From positions 1 to 51,200 of the forward strand of contig CAYVYH010000002.1 of assembly GCA_964455155.1 (NCBI GenBank): a DNA stretch of 51,200 bases. Reading direction: 5' to 3'. Source of the stretch: UBA8403 sp964455155. Lineage in GTDB: Bacteria; Bacteroidota; Bacteroidia; Cytophagales; Amoebophilaceae. Below, piece after piece: positions 7,682 to 16,557 of the stretch; within the stretch, counting starts at the first letter, position 1; every line of letters begins with the position of its first letter. Under the pieces are notes generated by a model. The model had not been told where the DNA came from. It worked only from the letters and a program-made list of their open reading frames with translations, and ran no database searches. A program made the position numbers and the translations under genes.

Positions 7682-10468
7682 CTAGGTAGATGCCAAGTTG
7701 TACTCATATAGTGAGAGCACGGGGCCCATGCTAGTGTAGATCTTCAATTGTTTTTTCTTCTCTAGAAAAAGCAAGCTCACCCCGTGGCCACTGTGACAAA
7801 GAGTATCACCAAGTAGCTCCCCATTATGATCGTAAAGGTATGTAAGTTGATTTGCTGTGTCTGTGAATACGTAGAACTGATGGCCATCTCCAAAATTATA
7901 GTATTGCAGTAGTAAATCTTTTGCTTGATCGGTCAGTTCAAAAATAATTTTCTTAGCCTCGTCCATCACCGTTACCCTATCCCGGTCTTGTCGCATGATA
8001 ACATATGGGTGTCCCGTTGCACAATTCTTGCATACAACAAAGCGGGAAGTGTCTTTAGAATGGTCAAGTTGTGCTGTCTCCTGTACCTGCCCAGCTAGGT
8101 TGAGATGGATATGCTGACCTGTGTCGGTCAAGACAACGAGAGCAGTACTATCAGTCGTTTTGTCCATGCGTACTGATAGCGGATTGTGTACAGGCATGTT
8201 TAAGTAAACAGGAAATCCAGGGTAACTTTGCCCTTTTCTATTCAGTGCGTGCAGTGTGCCGTTCGTTTGTAGTGCCAAGAAGTAATCCTTACCCTGCACT
8301 CTGAGATGAAAGGGAGCGCCTGCAAAGTCTTTGCCCAAAGGTAGGGGATTCCAAGCAGGCAAAGGCCGGTAGTATTTGTCTGTCAGGTAGATATTGCCTT
8401 GTGTAGTAGCACTTAAAAAGCGGTACTGCTTGTTACGGTTGTAATCTACCACGTGGAGGTGCGTGAGCTGACCGGCCTGATGCAATGGGTGTGGATACTT
8501 GCTTATGTTGTGGCCATAATAATCGATTAAATGGAGCTGACTACTAGTAGCAAATAAGTATTGTGTCTTGTTGTTCGCATAATAGTCTATTTCAAACAGG
8601 TCGGTAGCAATAGGACCTTCCAAGGACTTCTTCCACAGCAGCTTCCCAGTAGGGTCCAGAAAGTACAATTGATGCAGGGCATCTTGTAGTAGTGTATAGT
8701 AACCTTTTCCTCGATGGCTTTTGACCAACCAGGGGCGACTGATGATGGGTGCTTCTGTTTGAAAGATGTTGGAAGAAGTCAGTTTTTTAGGGAAGATAGG
8801 TTTCTGAGTTGCTGCCACATGTTGTGTTTGGCTTGTTTGCGGTTGATTGTCTTCTTGGTGGTTGAGCAAGATGCTCATGTAACAGCCTGCGTCGTGTTCG
8901 TGCAGAAGCTGTAGACTGGCATATCGAAAATTTTGGAAGACGTGGGCATACTCCTTACCTATCCGCTGCCAAGTAGGATGAAAGGCATGCGCAACTCGGT
9001 CACCTACTTTGCGAAGATTAACAAACAGGCTAAAATGCGCTTGGTCTAGTGTGCTTGCTAGCCATGTCTTTTGTTGGGGGGTGTTGGCCCAAGTTTTTCC
9101 TTGCTGGTACTGTGCATACCATGTTTGTAAGCCGACTTGGCTGTTGGCTAATACAACGTAGTCGTCAATTTGAGTAATATAGTTAGCTTCGAAAGAGGGA
9201 AAGAGTAGGCCTGGTAACCAATGCTGGAAATAGTTGCTCGTCAGTTGATAAGTGTCGGCAGGCTGGTGTAGCCCCCTAGGGGCTAACATATCTAGGCTCT
9301 CTAGTGCTTCGATAAATGTGCTAGGATGGTATGTTTTTATGAAGACTAGCTGGTCTTTTGGGTGACTGTGTTCGGTGTCCAGCTCACAGTGTCCTATTTC
9401 CCCTTGGAGCAAGGGATAAAGTGTGCTAGCAAGTAGGTTGATATGTCCCTCTTCCAGTACCTCGTCTACCAGAGGCAGCGATTGGTGTAGTCGCAGTGTG
9501 GCCATCAGCTGTTCAGCATCACTAAAAGTGAAATGCTGTAATACGGCTGTGCTTTCGGGCAAATAGGGCGCCAACAGCATAGCGCCAGCAGTCTGATCTT
9601 TCAACTTGCTCGTCAGGTACGACGGGGATTTTTCCTGAGTTGTAACAACTCCGTTGAGCAACAGGTGATGATGGGTTAGTTTCAGGTTGAGATGGCTGGC
9701 CGTAGTCAGCGCTGCCAGCGCAGTATTGCAGGTTTCTATTTGGTTGTGCTTGGCAAAAGTACGTAAGAGTTGGGGAAACTGGCTGAGGTTAACATAGAGG
9801 CTACCCTGTGTATTTTCTGTTTTTTTGAGGGGTAAAAACCCGACCCGTTGTTTACTGGTTATCCCCCGCACTACATCTTCTATGAGCAAAGAAGAATAAC
9901 TAGCGATAATGTACTGGTCGTGCTTAATGTAAAAAAGAGGCTGCGCAGCCCCTTGCTTGCTGAGCTCCGTAAGCTTGCATCCTGCGTACACTCTGGTTGT
10001 CTCGCGGTATGCCTTATTTTGCGTGGTGCTATTTGTGATATGCTTCAAGAGCCTCTTTGTAGCTTCACCACGCGTATTGAAATAAAAGATATAGCCTAGG
10101 TGTTCTTCGTCTAGCTCATGGACAGAGACAGTTAGCGGCACTTCGTCTAAGATTTGGGGAGTTACTACTAGGTTATCAAGTAAGCTAATTCGCTTTTGCA
10201 TGGCTGAAAAAGCGGGAACTTGTTGGAGATTTTGTACAAAGGACATTTGCTGCAAGCGCTCCCATTGTTTACCAAAGTCCGCCACTGCATATACTAGCGC
10301 TGCACTTTGGGGGATATAAGGCAGTACCTTTTCTGTTTGCCGTTCCTCATACCAGTGCATGTAGTAGAGACGCGTGGTACTGACTAGGACCAGGAGAGAT
10401 ATGACTAGGGCGGTAGATAATCTTTTCAAATCAGTTCTTCGAGCAGTATGTCGGTTTCTTGAGCGCAA
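7682..10468 (-). CDS. large envelope protein, DUF3352-like N-terminal region and propeller-like C-terminal region
   Basis: A 928-residue protein of unknown function. A single membrane segment near residues 18-35 is an uncleaved anchor or signal. The part to about residue 560 resembles the DUF3352-type proteins of Bacteroidota in its overall look (PQSAALVYAVADF near the N-terminus); I am not certain of that assignment. From about 590 to the end there are repeated short blocks such as YFLDPTGKLLWKK, LHALNRKGQSYPGFPV and YDHNGELLG that look like blades of a PQQ/WD-type beta-propeller. It starts with TTG (10466-10468). rsmG lies upstream on the same strand, 100 bases away. Probable place: periplasm or inner membrane face. 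Confidence 0.8.
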   Translation of the reverse strand: MRSRNRHTARRTDLKRLSTALVISLLVLVSTTRLYYMHWYEERQTEKVLPYIPQSAALVYAVADFGKQWERLQQMSFVQNLQQVPAFSAMQKRISLLDNLVVTPQILDEVPLTVSVHELDEEHLGYIFYFNTRGEATKRLLKHITNSTTQNKAYRETTRVYAGCKLTELSKQGAAQPLFYIKHDQYIIASYSSLLIEDVVRGITSKQRVGFLPLKKTENTQGSLYVNLSQFPQLLRTFAKHNQIETCNTALAALTTASHLNLKLTHHHLLLNGVVTTQEKSPSYLTSKLKDQTAGAMLLAPYLPESTAVLQHFTFSDAEQLMATLRLHQSLPLVDEVLEEGHINLLASTLYPLLQGEIGHCELDTEHSHPKDQLVFIKTYHPSTFIEALESLDMLAPRGLHQPADTYQLTSNYFQHWLPGLLFPSFEANYITQIDDYVVLANSQVGLQTWYAQYQQGKTWANTPQQKTWLASTLDQAHFSLFVNLRKVGDRVAHAFHPTWQRIGKEYAHVFQNFRYASLQLLHEHDAGCYMSILLNHQEDNQPQTSQTQHVAATQKPIFPKKLTSSNIFQTEAPIISRPWLVKSHRGKGYYTLLQDALHQLYFLDPTGKLLWKKSLEGPIATDLFEIDYYANNKTQYLFATSSQLHLIDYYGHNISKYPHPLHQAGQLTHLHVVDYNRNKQYRFLSATTQGNIYLTDKYYRPLPAWNPLPLGKDFAGAPFHLRVQGKDYFLALQTNGTLHALNRKGQSYPGFPVYLNMPVHNPLSVRMDKTTDSTALVVLTDTGQHIHLNLAGQVQETAQLDHSKDTSRFVVCKNCATGHPYVIMRQDRDRVTVMDEAKKIIFELTDQAKDLLLQYYNFGDGHQFYVFTDTANQLTYLYDHNGELLGDTLCHSGHGVSLLFLEKKKQLKIYTSMGPVLSLYEYNLAST

Positions 10469-10567
10469 GCGAAATTACACAGAGTGAGTGGTTCCTTCAA
10501 GCTAGGAAGTATGATATAGTCTATCGTTTATCAGTTCAAAATCCAGTGCTACTCGATTACGATGGTA

Positions 10568-11185
10568 TCATGGTGTATGAAGATGAATCAGCTGTTTGGT
10601 CTCAAAAAATGGGTCATCAAAGAAATCACAGAGGGCATAAATACGGTGTTGCACGGGTAGTTGGGTGGTGATGTTTCCTTGGAGGTACAGGATACCATTG
10701 GGTATGTTGTTTCGATCGTGGGGGGAGATTTTGGATTTCATCCATCTATAGAAAGAGGCCAGGTTAGTAACTGCCCTGCCCATGATAAAGTCATATTGTC
10801 CCCCCACATTTTCTGCTCTGACTTGTTGGGTAGTTACATTGGTCAGTCCTAATTCTTCTGCGATATGCTGTACAGTGCGTATCTTCTTTCCAATAGAGTC
10901 GACGAGATAAAACTGAGCTTGCGGGCACATGATGGCTAAAGGAATCCCTGGGAAACCACCTCCGGTTCCCACGTCTAACACTTGAGTGCCGGGCCTAAAA
11001 TTGACCACCTTGGCTACGCTTAGAGCGTGTAGTACATGTTTGAGGTAGATGTGATGTATATCTTTGCGAGAGATTAAGTTGAGTTTCTCGTTCCAGGCTT
11101 TGTAGACGGGGCCTATTTGTTCGAACTGGTCCTGTTGTTTGGTGGACAGAGCGTCAAAGTGCTGGGAGATGATGGCCGAAGACAT
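10568..11185 (-). CDS. rsmG: 16S rRNA (guanine527-N7)-methyltransferase
   Basis: RsmG/GidB methylates G527 of 16S rRNA using S-adenosylmethionine. The SAM-binding motif VLDVGTGGGFPGIPLAI is clear, preceded by the family segment YKAWNEKLNLISRKDI and followed by the acidic motif in YLVDSIGKK and the GRAV block. From ATG 11185 (MSSAIISQHF) the protein has 205 residues, matching the family N-terminus; a GTG at 11236 would add 17 residues. The usual genome partner mnmG is not in the window. A short unrecognised open frame overlaps the longer start. Confidence 0.93.
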   Translation of the reverse strand: MSSAIISQHFDALSTKQQDQFEQIGPVYKAWNEKLNLISRKDIHHIYLKHVLHALSVAKVVNFRPGTQVLDVGTGGGFPGIPLAIMCPQAQFYLVDSIGKKIRTVQHIAEELGLTNVTTQQVRAENVGGQYDFIMGRAVTNLASFYRWMKSKISPHDRNNIPNGILYLQGNITTQLPVQHRIYALCDFFDDPFFETKQLIHLHTP

Positions 11186-11216
11186 CGTTGCATCGGGTAG
11201 TGTGTGCATGAGTTGA

Positions 11217-11435
11217 TCAAAAGTAGGTGATGTCACGTGCCCTTGTTGTTTTGACGTACAAGACTATTTTGGCGCTATCTTTCATATAAAAAAATGGTAT
11301 TGCGGCTTTTGGTTGTATCAGCAAGGCAGCACGCTCAAATTCCCCGTTTTGGACCATAGGTCGGCTTTCATTTCTTTTTTCCATGATCTCCCCAAGCCGT
11401 TCAGGATCGGTTTGTATGCTCTTGGCTGGTGACTG
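11217..11435 (-). other. unrecognised open frame upstream of rsmG, possible gene remnant
   Basis: An open stretch of 72 codons on the minus strand, with an ATG at 11384, ending in TGA at 11217-11219. The translation looks protein-like (for example QNGEFERAALLIQPKAAIPF, then FYMKDSAKIVLYVK) but matches no family I know. A second frame over 11330-11460 also gives protein-like sequence, which is what a frameshifted gene remnant would show. It may equally be chance. Confidence 0.25.
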
Positions 11436-11508
11436 TCAGATGCATGCCGTGCATTCTACATGCATCTCTCGCGTGTGGCACCATGCCTTTTGATATGATC
11501 CCCGCAAT

Positions 11509-12189
11509 TTAGGGTATCACCAATACACCCTCTTCGTCAACAATATTATTGGCTGTGGCTTGCTGTAAAATGATGTAGGCGTCATGGCCTTGGCAGAACA
11601 ACAGGTCAATGATACTCAGGTTAGGTTGGAATGTTTTGCCAAATACTTGCTGATACTGAACTGTGTGACAATAAGCACTATGGATCAGGCGATTACGAGG
11701 TAAGATGCTATGTCTGGCGTCTAATGAATACTCTGCCACTCTTTTTTCGGCATGTTCTGATAGCTCAATCTTCTTTTCGAGTTGTAGAAGCTGTAGACAG
11801 GTCTGTAACAGTGCCAGATTGAGGTCGAATAAGTAGGTGTATCGTCTCAGAAAGACTGTACGAAAATATTCCGAGAAATATTGGAAGTACGGCGCCCTAC
11901 CATATGCTGCACAAATGGCTCGCCAGTGTAATTCTTCCCATGGTTGACAGTAGTCTATCTCTTTTGTTCTATATGGGGTGTTTTTACCACTTTGACGCAC
12001 CGGAACTGTTAAACAGTCTACCTTCTGAGAAGTGAGGATATAGCACCTGTTTCGGTAGGTCTGCTTCTGATAAGACTCCCAAGCCTCTATCTGGATCGTA
12101 TCGTAAGGAAACAAACAGGCGAAGTACTCCAAGCTTGGAAGGTAGTGTAAGTCTACCAATAGGGTGGAGGGAGACATAGCACGCATCAT
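11509..12189 (-). CDS. WbqC-like family protein
   Basis: A 226-residue protein that I assign to the WbqC-like family on the basis of LPSLEYFACLF near the N-terminus, the RNRCYILTSQKVDCLTVPV block, the KNTPYRTKEIDY motif with the following W-H-W-R-A segment, and YFSEYF near residue 105. The family is widespread in Bacteroidota and its biochemical role is poorly defined; members in O-antigen clusters are thought to act in amino-sugar modification. No membrane segments or signal peptide. It is separated from rsmG by about 270 bases, so it is probably transcribed alone. Confidence 0.78.
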   Translation of the reverse strand: MMRAMSPSTLLVDLHYLPSLEYFACLFPYDTIQIEAWESYQKQTYRNRCYILTSQKVDCLTVPVRQSGKNTPYRTKEIDYCQPWEELHWRAICAAYGRAPYFQYFSEYFRTVFLRRYTYLFDLNLALLQTCLQLLQLEKKIELSEHAEKRVAEYSLDARHSILPRNRLIHSAYCHTVQYQQVFGKTFQPNLSIIDLLFCQGHDAYIILQQATANNIVDEEGVLVIP

Positions 12190-12852
12190 TAAGTTAGAGA
12201 GAATCGCTGACTAACCCGTAACACTGCCTTAGGTCATAATTGCGGGCAACGTATGTAAGAAAGAGCTTTTGATGGTTACTTGATTTTTGATCAACGCGCC
12301 GCTTGAGGTTACGGATTGTGGCTATCATCAGTCTTGGTGTTCTCTAGGGGTGCAACTGCGTCTTTTTTGTTGTGTTGCTCAATTGCTGCCGCGTGCTGGC
12401 TTTTTCAATCTTTTATCCAAGGTAATCAATTTAAGCCCCAACAATGCTGTGCTGAAGAAGAGAAGTTTGAAAATGGTCGAGTCGTTTAAGAAATCAGGTT
12501 GTGCACTTAGTTCAATAGCCAGCCAGCTATGCCTTCTGGTACCGCGAAGAGAAGTCTTATCATCAACGATGAGATATACGTAAGCGACAATTTGGTACTC
12601 AAGAACAGTGCCACCAGAGTAGAGGCAAGTTTTGCTATCGGTACGAAACAAGTATACAGAAACCAGCGAATGAAGGTTAACGCACCCGTTAGAGAACTTT
12701 CTCAGTTGTAAAGCAGTGTCTGCCATGGATAAGAGAATCTTGCTCAAACAATAATGCCGCCTCAAGCTCACCTTGTAGATAGAAGGTATGTGTGTATAGC
12801 GCTAGTCTAGTCTAGTCTAGTCTAGAACATGACTACGACGGGCCCAGGGGGT
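12190..12852. other. spacer without a recognised gene; short TCTAG tandem repeat
   Basis: About 660 bases with overlapping open frames on both strands (the longest 12379-12771, minus) that match no family I recognise; their codon make-up looks like non-coding sequence. It carries five tandem copies of (T)CTAG at 12802-12825. Probably decayed DNA. Confidence 0.5.
12802..12825. repeat. tandem TCTAG repeat
   Basis: CTAG followed by four uninterrupted TCTAG units (24 bases). CTAG is generally under-represented in bacterial DNA, so a run of it stands out; it lies in a spacer and is not part of a gene. Confidence 0.85.
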
Positions 12853-13125
12853 ATGACCAAGAGCTGGTACGAACCTATCAATCCAGTGCATATTGACTGA
12901 TATATTTGGGGGGGACGTACCAATGCTAGAAAGAAAAAGAATTACAATGTCCCCTATATTCCTCCTACAGATTCAATAGTAAAAGTATCCCTTTGTGTCA
13001 ATCAACTCATCACGGTAAAGAGTGGTCTGGCTATAAACAGAATCTTTTAAGAAAGGTACAGGCTCATTTTATGGGGGGTATTGCTCCTAGCGGGTGTTTA
13101 CAGGTATAGAAATCCACCTCTTTAA
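12853..13125 (+). pseudogene. possible decayed small membrane protein gene (two in-frame stops)
   Basis: From the ATG at 12853 a single frame of 90 codons runs to TAA at 13123, broken by TGA at 12898 and TAA at 13048. The translation looks protein-like on both sides of each stop (YNVPYIPPTDSIVKVSL in the middle) and ends with a hydrophobic segment (LILWGVLLLAGVY) that could span a membrane. I do not recognise the family. With only two stops in 90 codons this could also be chance. Confidence 0.25.
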
Positions 13126-13127
13126 GG

Positions 13128-13159
13128 TTGTTTATATGAGTTTTGCCATGTTATATTCG
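13128..13159 (+). promoter_or_regulatory. candidate Bacteroidota-type promoter for tRNA-Ser(GCT)
   Basis: TTG at 13128-13130, 21 bases, then TATATTCG at 13152-13159, which resembles the TAnnTTTG element of the main Bacteroidota sigma factor with one mismatch. The element ends 13 bases before the tRNA. Prediction only. Confidence 0.35.
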
Positions 13160-13172
13160 GCGTGTTTGCAGG

Positions 13173-13258
<86 letters not shown>

Positions 13259-13259
13259 A

Positions 13260-13279
13260 AAGCTGCGCCAAGGCAGCTT
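13260..13279 (+). repeat. hairpin after tRNA-Ser
   Basis: AAGCTGC, loop GCCAAG, GCAGCTT starting three bases after the tRNA. It may help end or process the transcript, but no T-run follows. The rest of the spacer to 13578 (about 300 bases) shows no gene; the only feature seen is the TATATTTG element before tRNA-Pro. Confidence 0.4.
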
Positions 13280-13500
13280 GCTGAACTGAGACGCTTCGCG
13301 CTGTGTTCACTTGCTCAATGATCGTCTTAAAAAGCCTAAAAGGGGTAGTTACTTCAGGTATTGTAAGAGTTCTCCAAAGCGCAATAATATAGAGATCTTG
13401 GATGCGGTGTACATTCGTTTAGGTGATGCATGTGTGTACTTCTCATCGAAAGCATGATCTGCAGGTTGTAGCGTCTAAGTTACAATTGGTACGTTTCGAG

Positions 13501-13528
13501 TTTGTTCTTTTGATTATACATATATTTG
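13501..13528 (+). promoter_or_regulatory. candidate promoter for tRNA-Pro
   Basis: A perfect TAnnTTTG element (TATATTTG, 13521-13528) with TTTG at 13501-13504. The 16-base spacing is shorter than the usual 19-20, and the tRNA starts 50 bases downstream, so this is tentative. Confidence 0.3.
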
Positions 13529-13578
13529 GCAGGTTCTTTCTTTGCTGGTAAGCAATCCTGAGGCTTTTCGTTTGTACT

Positions 13579-13653
13579 CGGGGCGTAGCGTAGTCCGGTT
13601 ATCGCGCCTGCTTTGGGAGCAGGAGGTCGCAGGTTCGAGTCCTGCCGCCCCGA
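13579..13653 (+). tRNA. tRNA-Pro (anticodon TGG)
   Basis: Acceptor CGGGGCG/CGCCCCG with A discriminator, anticodon arm CCTGC-TTTGGGA-GCAGG giving TGG, T arm GCAGG-TTCGAGT-CCTGC. CCA is not encoded. Confidence 0.96.
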
Positions 13654-13810
13654 CTTCCCTGGTCTTAAAACCACAGGGGGTCGTGATGGAGAGAGTCGCG
13701 GGAGTGGGTTGTGCAGTGTGCCAGCATATGTGGGGCAAGCTATTGAGTAGGTGCGTAAGGCACCAGCCGTACTTTCAAGGGGTATTTTTACTAGGCCTTG
13801 AAAAAATCTT

Positions 13811-14635
13811 TTATTGTGAGTCGGGCTGTTGCTTGGCTTCTTCCCAGTAGCGCATCAACTCTTCGGCTGATAATTGGGTAATAGGCCTTTTTTGTTTGGA
13901 AGATTGCCGCTCTACGTACTGTAACTGGTCGATAAACCTCTTATTGGCTTTTTCCAATGCCTCCTCTGGATCTATTGCCATGAATTTTGCATGGTTTACC
14001 AACAAGAAGAGTAGCTCCCCAAATTCTTCCTCTACTTTCTGTTGTTGTGTTGGTATTGAGGCATGCTGGTCGCGTTGCTGTGTTAATGCTTGTATGGCCT
14101 CCTGTACTTTTTGCCACGCAGTCCCCCTGTCTTGCCAGGCTAAACCAATTGCATGCGCCTTTTCCTGTATACGCATCGCCTTGATAAGGCTAGGGAGCGT
14201 GCGCGGGATTCCACCTACGATAGATTGCCTCCCTTTTTCTTGCAACTTGCGCTTTTCCCAATTTTTCTTTACCAACTCCGCATCTTCGGCCGTCTCTTGA
14301 CCATAAATGTGGGGGTGGCGATGGATCAACTTCTTACAAAGTGCTTGTATGACTTGGTTGATTGAAAAAGAATGTCGCTCAGATGCAATACGCGCATAAA
14401 GTGCAATGTGCAGCAGCAGATCTCCTAGTTCTTCTTTGATATGCTCCACGTCTCCCCCCAGAACGGCCTCGGAAAGCTCAAATACTTCTTCAACGGTCAA
14501 ATGTCGTAAGCTCTTCATGGTCTGTTGCTGATCCCATGGACATTTTTCTCGCAGTTCATCTATAATGCCTAGAAGCCGACCAAAAGCCACGAGTGCTTCA
14601 TCTTTCTCTGAGTTTAAAGAAGCATACGAATCCAT
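13811..14635 (-). CDS. mazG: nucleoside triphosphate pyrophosphohydrolase MazG
   Basis: A 274-residue two-domain MazG, the usual size. The N-terminal domain has CPWDQQQTMKSLRHLTVEE, the EExxE-type metal-binding helix (EEVFELSEAV) and EELGDLLLHIALYARI; the second domain repeats the fold with VEEEFGELLFLLVNHAKF. It hydrolyses NTPs and dNTPs to monophosphates (house-cleaning of damaged nucleotides). A YugP-like protease gene lies 96 bases upstream on the same strand and may share its transcript. The C-terminal end (WEEAKQQ) is typical. Intact. Confidence 0.94.
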   Translation of the reverse strand: MDSYASLNSEKDEALVAFGRLLGIIDELREKCPWDQQQTMKSLRHLTVEEVFELSEAVLGGDVEHIKEELGDLLLHIALYARIASERHSFSINQVIQALCKKLIHRHPHIYGQETAEDAELVKKNWEKRKLQEKGRQSIVGGIPRTLPSLIKAMRIQEKAHAIGLAWQDRGTAWQKVQEAIQALTQQRDQHASIPTQQQKVEEEFGELLFLLVNHAKFMAIDPEEALEKANKRFIDQLQYVERQSSKQKRPITQLSAEELMRYWEEAKQQPDSQ

Positions 14636-14731
14636 AAATCGATACGCACATGGCGCAATAAGATCGAATGTAAATGGGAAGAGCTCGGCACGTCCTCCTT
14701 ACGGCATAGCAGAGTACACAATCTTCGGCAA

Positions 14732-15403
14732 CTACCGCTTCTTTGCCCCGAGGATTTGAAGCAGGTGTAGTAGCTGTGCCAGAGACCCTAAGGCTGCTAC
14801 CACGTAGGTCATAGACGCCCACCATAGGGCATCTTTGGCCATTTGGCGCTCTTGGCTCGTTACCACTCGTTGGTTATCTATCCAAGCCAATGCCCTCCTA
14901 CTAGCATCAAATTCCACAGGGAGTGTAACAAAGCTAAACAAGGTGGTGAGTGTAAATAATGCTATCCCAACTGTGAGGGGAATCAAGGTAGTATTGACGA
15001 GAAAGATGCCTAGCACGATCACCAAGGGTATGAAACGTGCTGTAGCCGTAAGCACAGGTACCATGGCAGAGCGGAAACGTAAAAAAGCATAGCCTTGGGC
15101 ATGCTGTACAGCGTGCCCACACTCATGGGCTGCTATTGCCACTGCTGCTGCATTTCTTCCATGATACACCTGATCACTCAGGTTGACTGTTTGGGTCAAG
15201 GGATTGTAGTGATCAGTTAGATATCCGCGCGTGCAAGTGATTTTTACATGCCCAATCCCATAATCGTGCAGCATTCTATCTGCTATTTCAGCACCTGACA
15301 AATCTGCCCGAAGTCGGGTCTTTGCGTAAATCGCCAGCTTACTCCTGAGTATGCCACCGACCGCCACGCTAACCATAAGAAAAACGAAACCTATGAGATT
15401 CAT
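14732..15403 (-). CDS. YugP-like membrane zinc metallopeptidase
   Basis: A 223-residue protein with an N-terminal membrane segment (residues 3-19), the zinc-binding HExxH motif HECGH at residues 93-97 in AIAAHECGHAVQHA, and two to three further membrane segments (about 112-135, 138-160 and 195-215). DASRRAL near residue 165 carries the expected third-ligand region. This matches the YugP (DUF2268-unrelated, peptidase-like) neutral zinc metallopeptidase family of about 225 residues. It is expected to sit in the inner membrane; substrates are unknown. The gene order with mazG (96-base gap, same strand) suggests joint transcription. Confidence 0.9.
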   Translation of the reverse strand: MNLIGFVFLMVSVAVGGILRSKLAIYAKTRLRADLSGAEIADRMLHDYGIGHVKITCTRGYLTDHYNPLTQTVNLSDQVYHGRNAAAVAIAAHECGHAVQHAQGYAFLRFRSAMVPVLTATARFIPLVIVLGIFLVNTTLIPLTVGIALFTLTTLFSFVTLPVEFDASRRALAWIDNQRVVTSQERQMAKDALWWASMTYVVAALGSLAQLLHLLQILGAKKR

Positions 15404-15724
15404 AGCTATAGTTATTTAGATATGATACGCAAGTCTACGTAGTGCAAATTAAGGAATAAACGTGGTACCTCTCAAAAAATAAAGTAGTCTAATCTTTTGA
15501 TGGGTGACAGCCCGCCATAGCTGTTTCCACCGCAACGGTTACACCAGTTCTGAAGGTATGCTTACATCGTTCTACGTTCCTCTACATGCCTAGAAGTGAA
15601 GATCCAAGGTTGTGACGTAAAAATTGAGCGCATTAGAGTACGCATGAGACCTACCTGCTGTACGACAATGTGGGTAGTCATGGATGCTGTGAAGCTTGAT
15701 GCTATTACATACGACCATGCCTGG
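15404..15724. other. spacer without a recognised gene
   Basis: About 320 bases upstream of the YugP-like gene. No recognisable gene, repeat or RNA. It probably contains the promoter of the YugP-like/mazG pair near 15420-15470, but I see no clear element. Confidence 0.4.
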
Positions 15725-16058
15725 CTATTTTACATGGGGGTTGAGTCTACAAGCACCTGCCCCTAAGGCCCCTTTTAGCAAGGATGCTACGGCGATCAAG
15801 TAGGGGTTGCTAGCATTGCTGTTAGGTAGGTGCTCAATGTGGTCTATAACGTAGTTGGCTCTTCCACGGAGTCACGCACCGTTGCGTTCGACACGGCTGA
15901 TGGCTGAAGGTCATTCAAATCTTTTTCGTAGTGTGTGCAGTAGATGCAGTATCTACGTAGCCTCCACGCTGCTGCCCCGCTTTGCGCCGAGCTTTTTGAG
16001 CGTCTATATCTACTTGCAGGAATTTGGTTGGGCAGCCTAACTTTTCAGTAATGGCACT
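15725..16058 (-). pseudogene. decayed or frameshifted unknown gene running into an assembly gap
   Basis: Reading the minus strand from the gap edge, three protein-like stretches follow each other in different frames: 16058-15918 (with EKLGCPTKFLQVDIDAQKAR, then stop), about 15917-15845 (LNDLQPSAVSNATVRDSVEE), and 15871-15725 (ANYVIDHIEHLPNSNASNPY and ASLLKGALGAGA, then stop). They look like one gene broken by two frameshifts, with its 5' part lost in the gap. I do not recognise the family. Chance open frames are the alternative. Confidence 0.3.
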
Positions 16059-16158
16059 NNNNNNNNNNNNNNNNNNNNNNNNNNNNNNNNNNNNNNNNNN
16101 NNNNNNNNNNNNNNNNNNNNNNNNNNNNNNNNNNNNNNNNNNNNNNNNNNNNNNNNNN
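16059..16158. other. assembly gap (100 N)
   Basis: Exactly 100 N, the usual placeholder for a scaffold gap of unknown size. Such gaps often mark a repeat or insertion sequence that the assembly could not resolve. Confidence 0.99.
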
Positions 16159-16192
16159 GCTAGTAGGTCAGAGAAGCCCCTTGCAACATACG

Positions 16193-16265
16193 TTGTCCGG
16201 CTAGGGCTCGAACCTAGACTCTTCTGGACCAAAACCAGACGTGTTGCCAGTTACACCACCGGACA
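16193..16265 (-). tRNA. tRNA-Gln (anticodon TTG)
   Basis: Acceptor TGTCCGG/CCGGACA with A discriminator, anticodon arm TCTGG-TTTTGGT-CCAGA giving TTG, T arm CTAGG-TTCGAGC-CCTAG. CCA is not encoded. Confidence 0.96.
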
Positions 16266-16284
16266 ATCAATAAACACTATCCCA

Positions 16285-16315
16285 CAAAGTTATACTGAAT
16301 TTTTGAAACGGAAAA
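16285..16315 (-). promoter_or_regulatory. candidate Bacteroidota-type promoter for tRNA-Gln
   Basis: Minus strand: a T-rich TTTT block, 19 bases, then TAACTTTG (plus coordinates 16285-16292), a perfect TAnnTTTG element at the expected spacing and 19 bases before the tRNA. Confidence 0.45.
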
Positions 16316-16557
16316 GCAGTCTTCGTACACTTTCTGTGGTGTTATATGCAATTGAATGTTTCGTGTAACCTCCCTACTTTAGCAACGGCAAACCGGTGCG
16401 GCCAGCTCCTACTGAATTTCCCCAGGTCTGGTAAGAAGCAAGGATAGGTAGTTGTAGCGGTGCGATACTTGGTTTGCCTTTTCTACTGTTATTGATTGAA
16501 TCGTTGACTTCAACTACCACGAAAGTCAAGCAACGCACCACCCAATCGTCAGACCAG

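Noticed and set aside
12802..12825. Short regular repeats that could suggest a CRISPR-like array
   Set aside because: The units are 5 bases with no spacers between them; it is a simple tandem repeat.
16059..16158. Protein spanning the N stretch
   Set aside because: The 100 N are a placeholder; frames across it are not meaningful.
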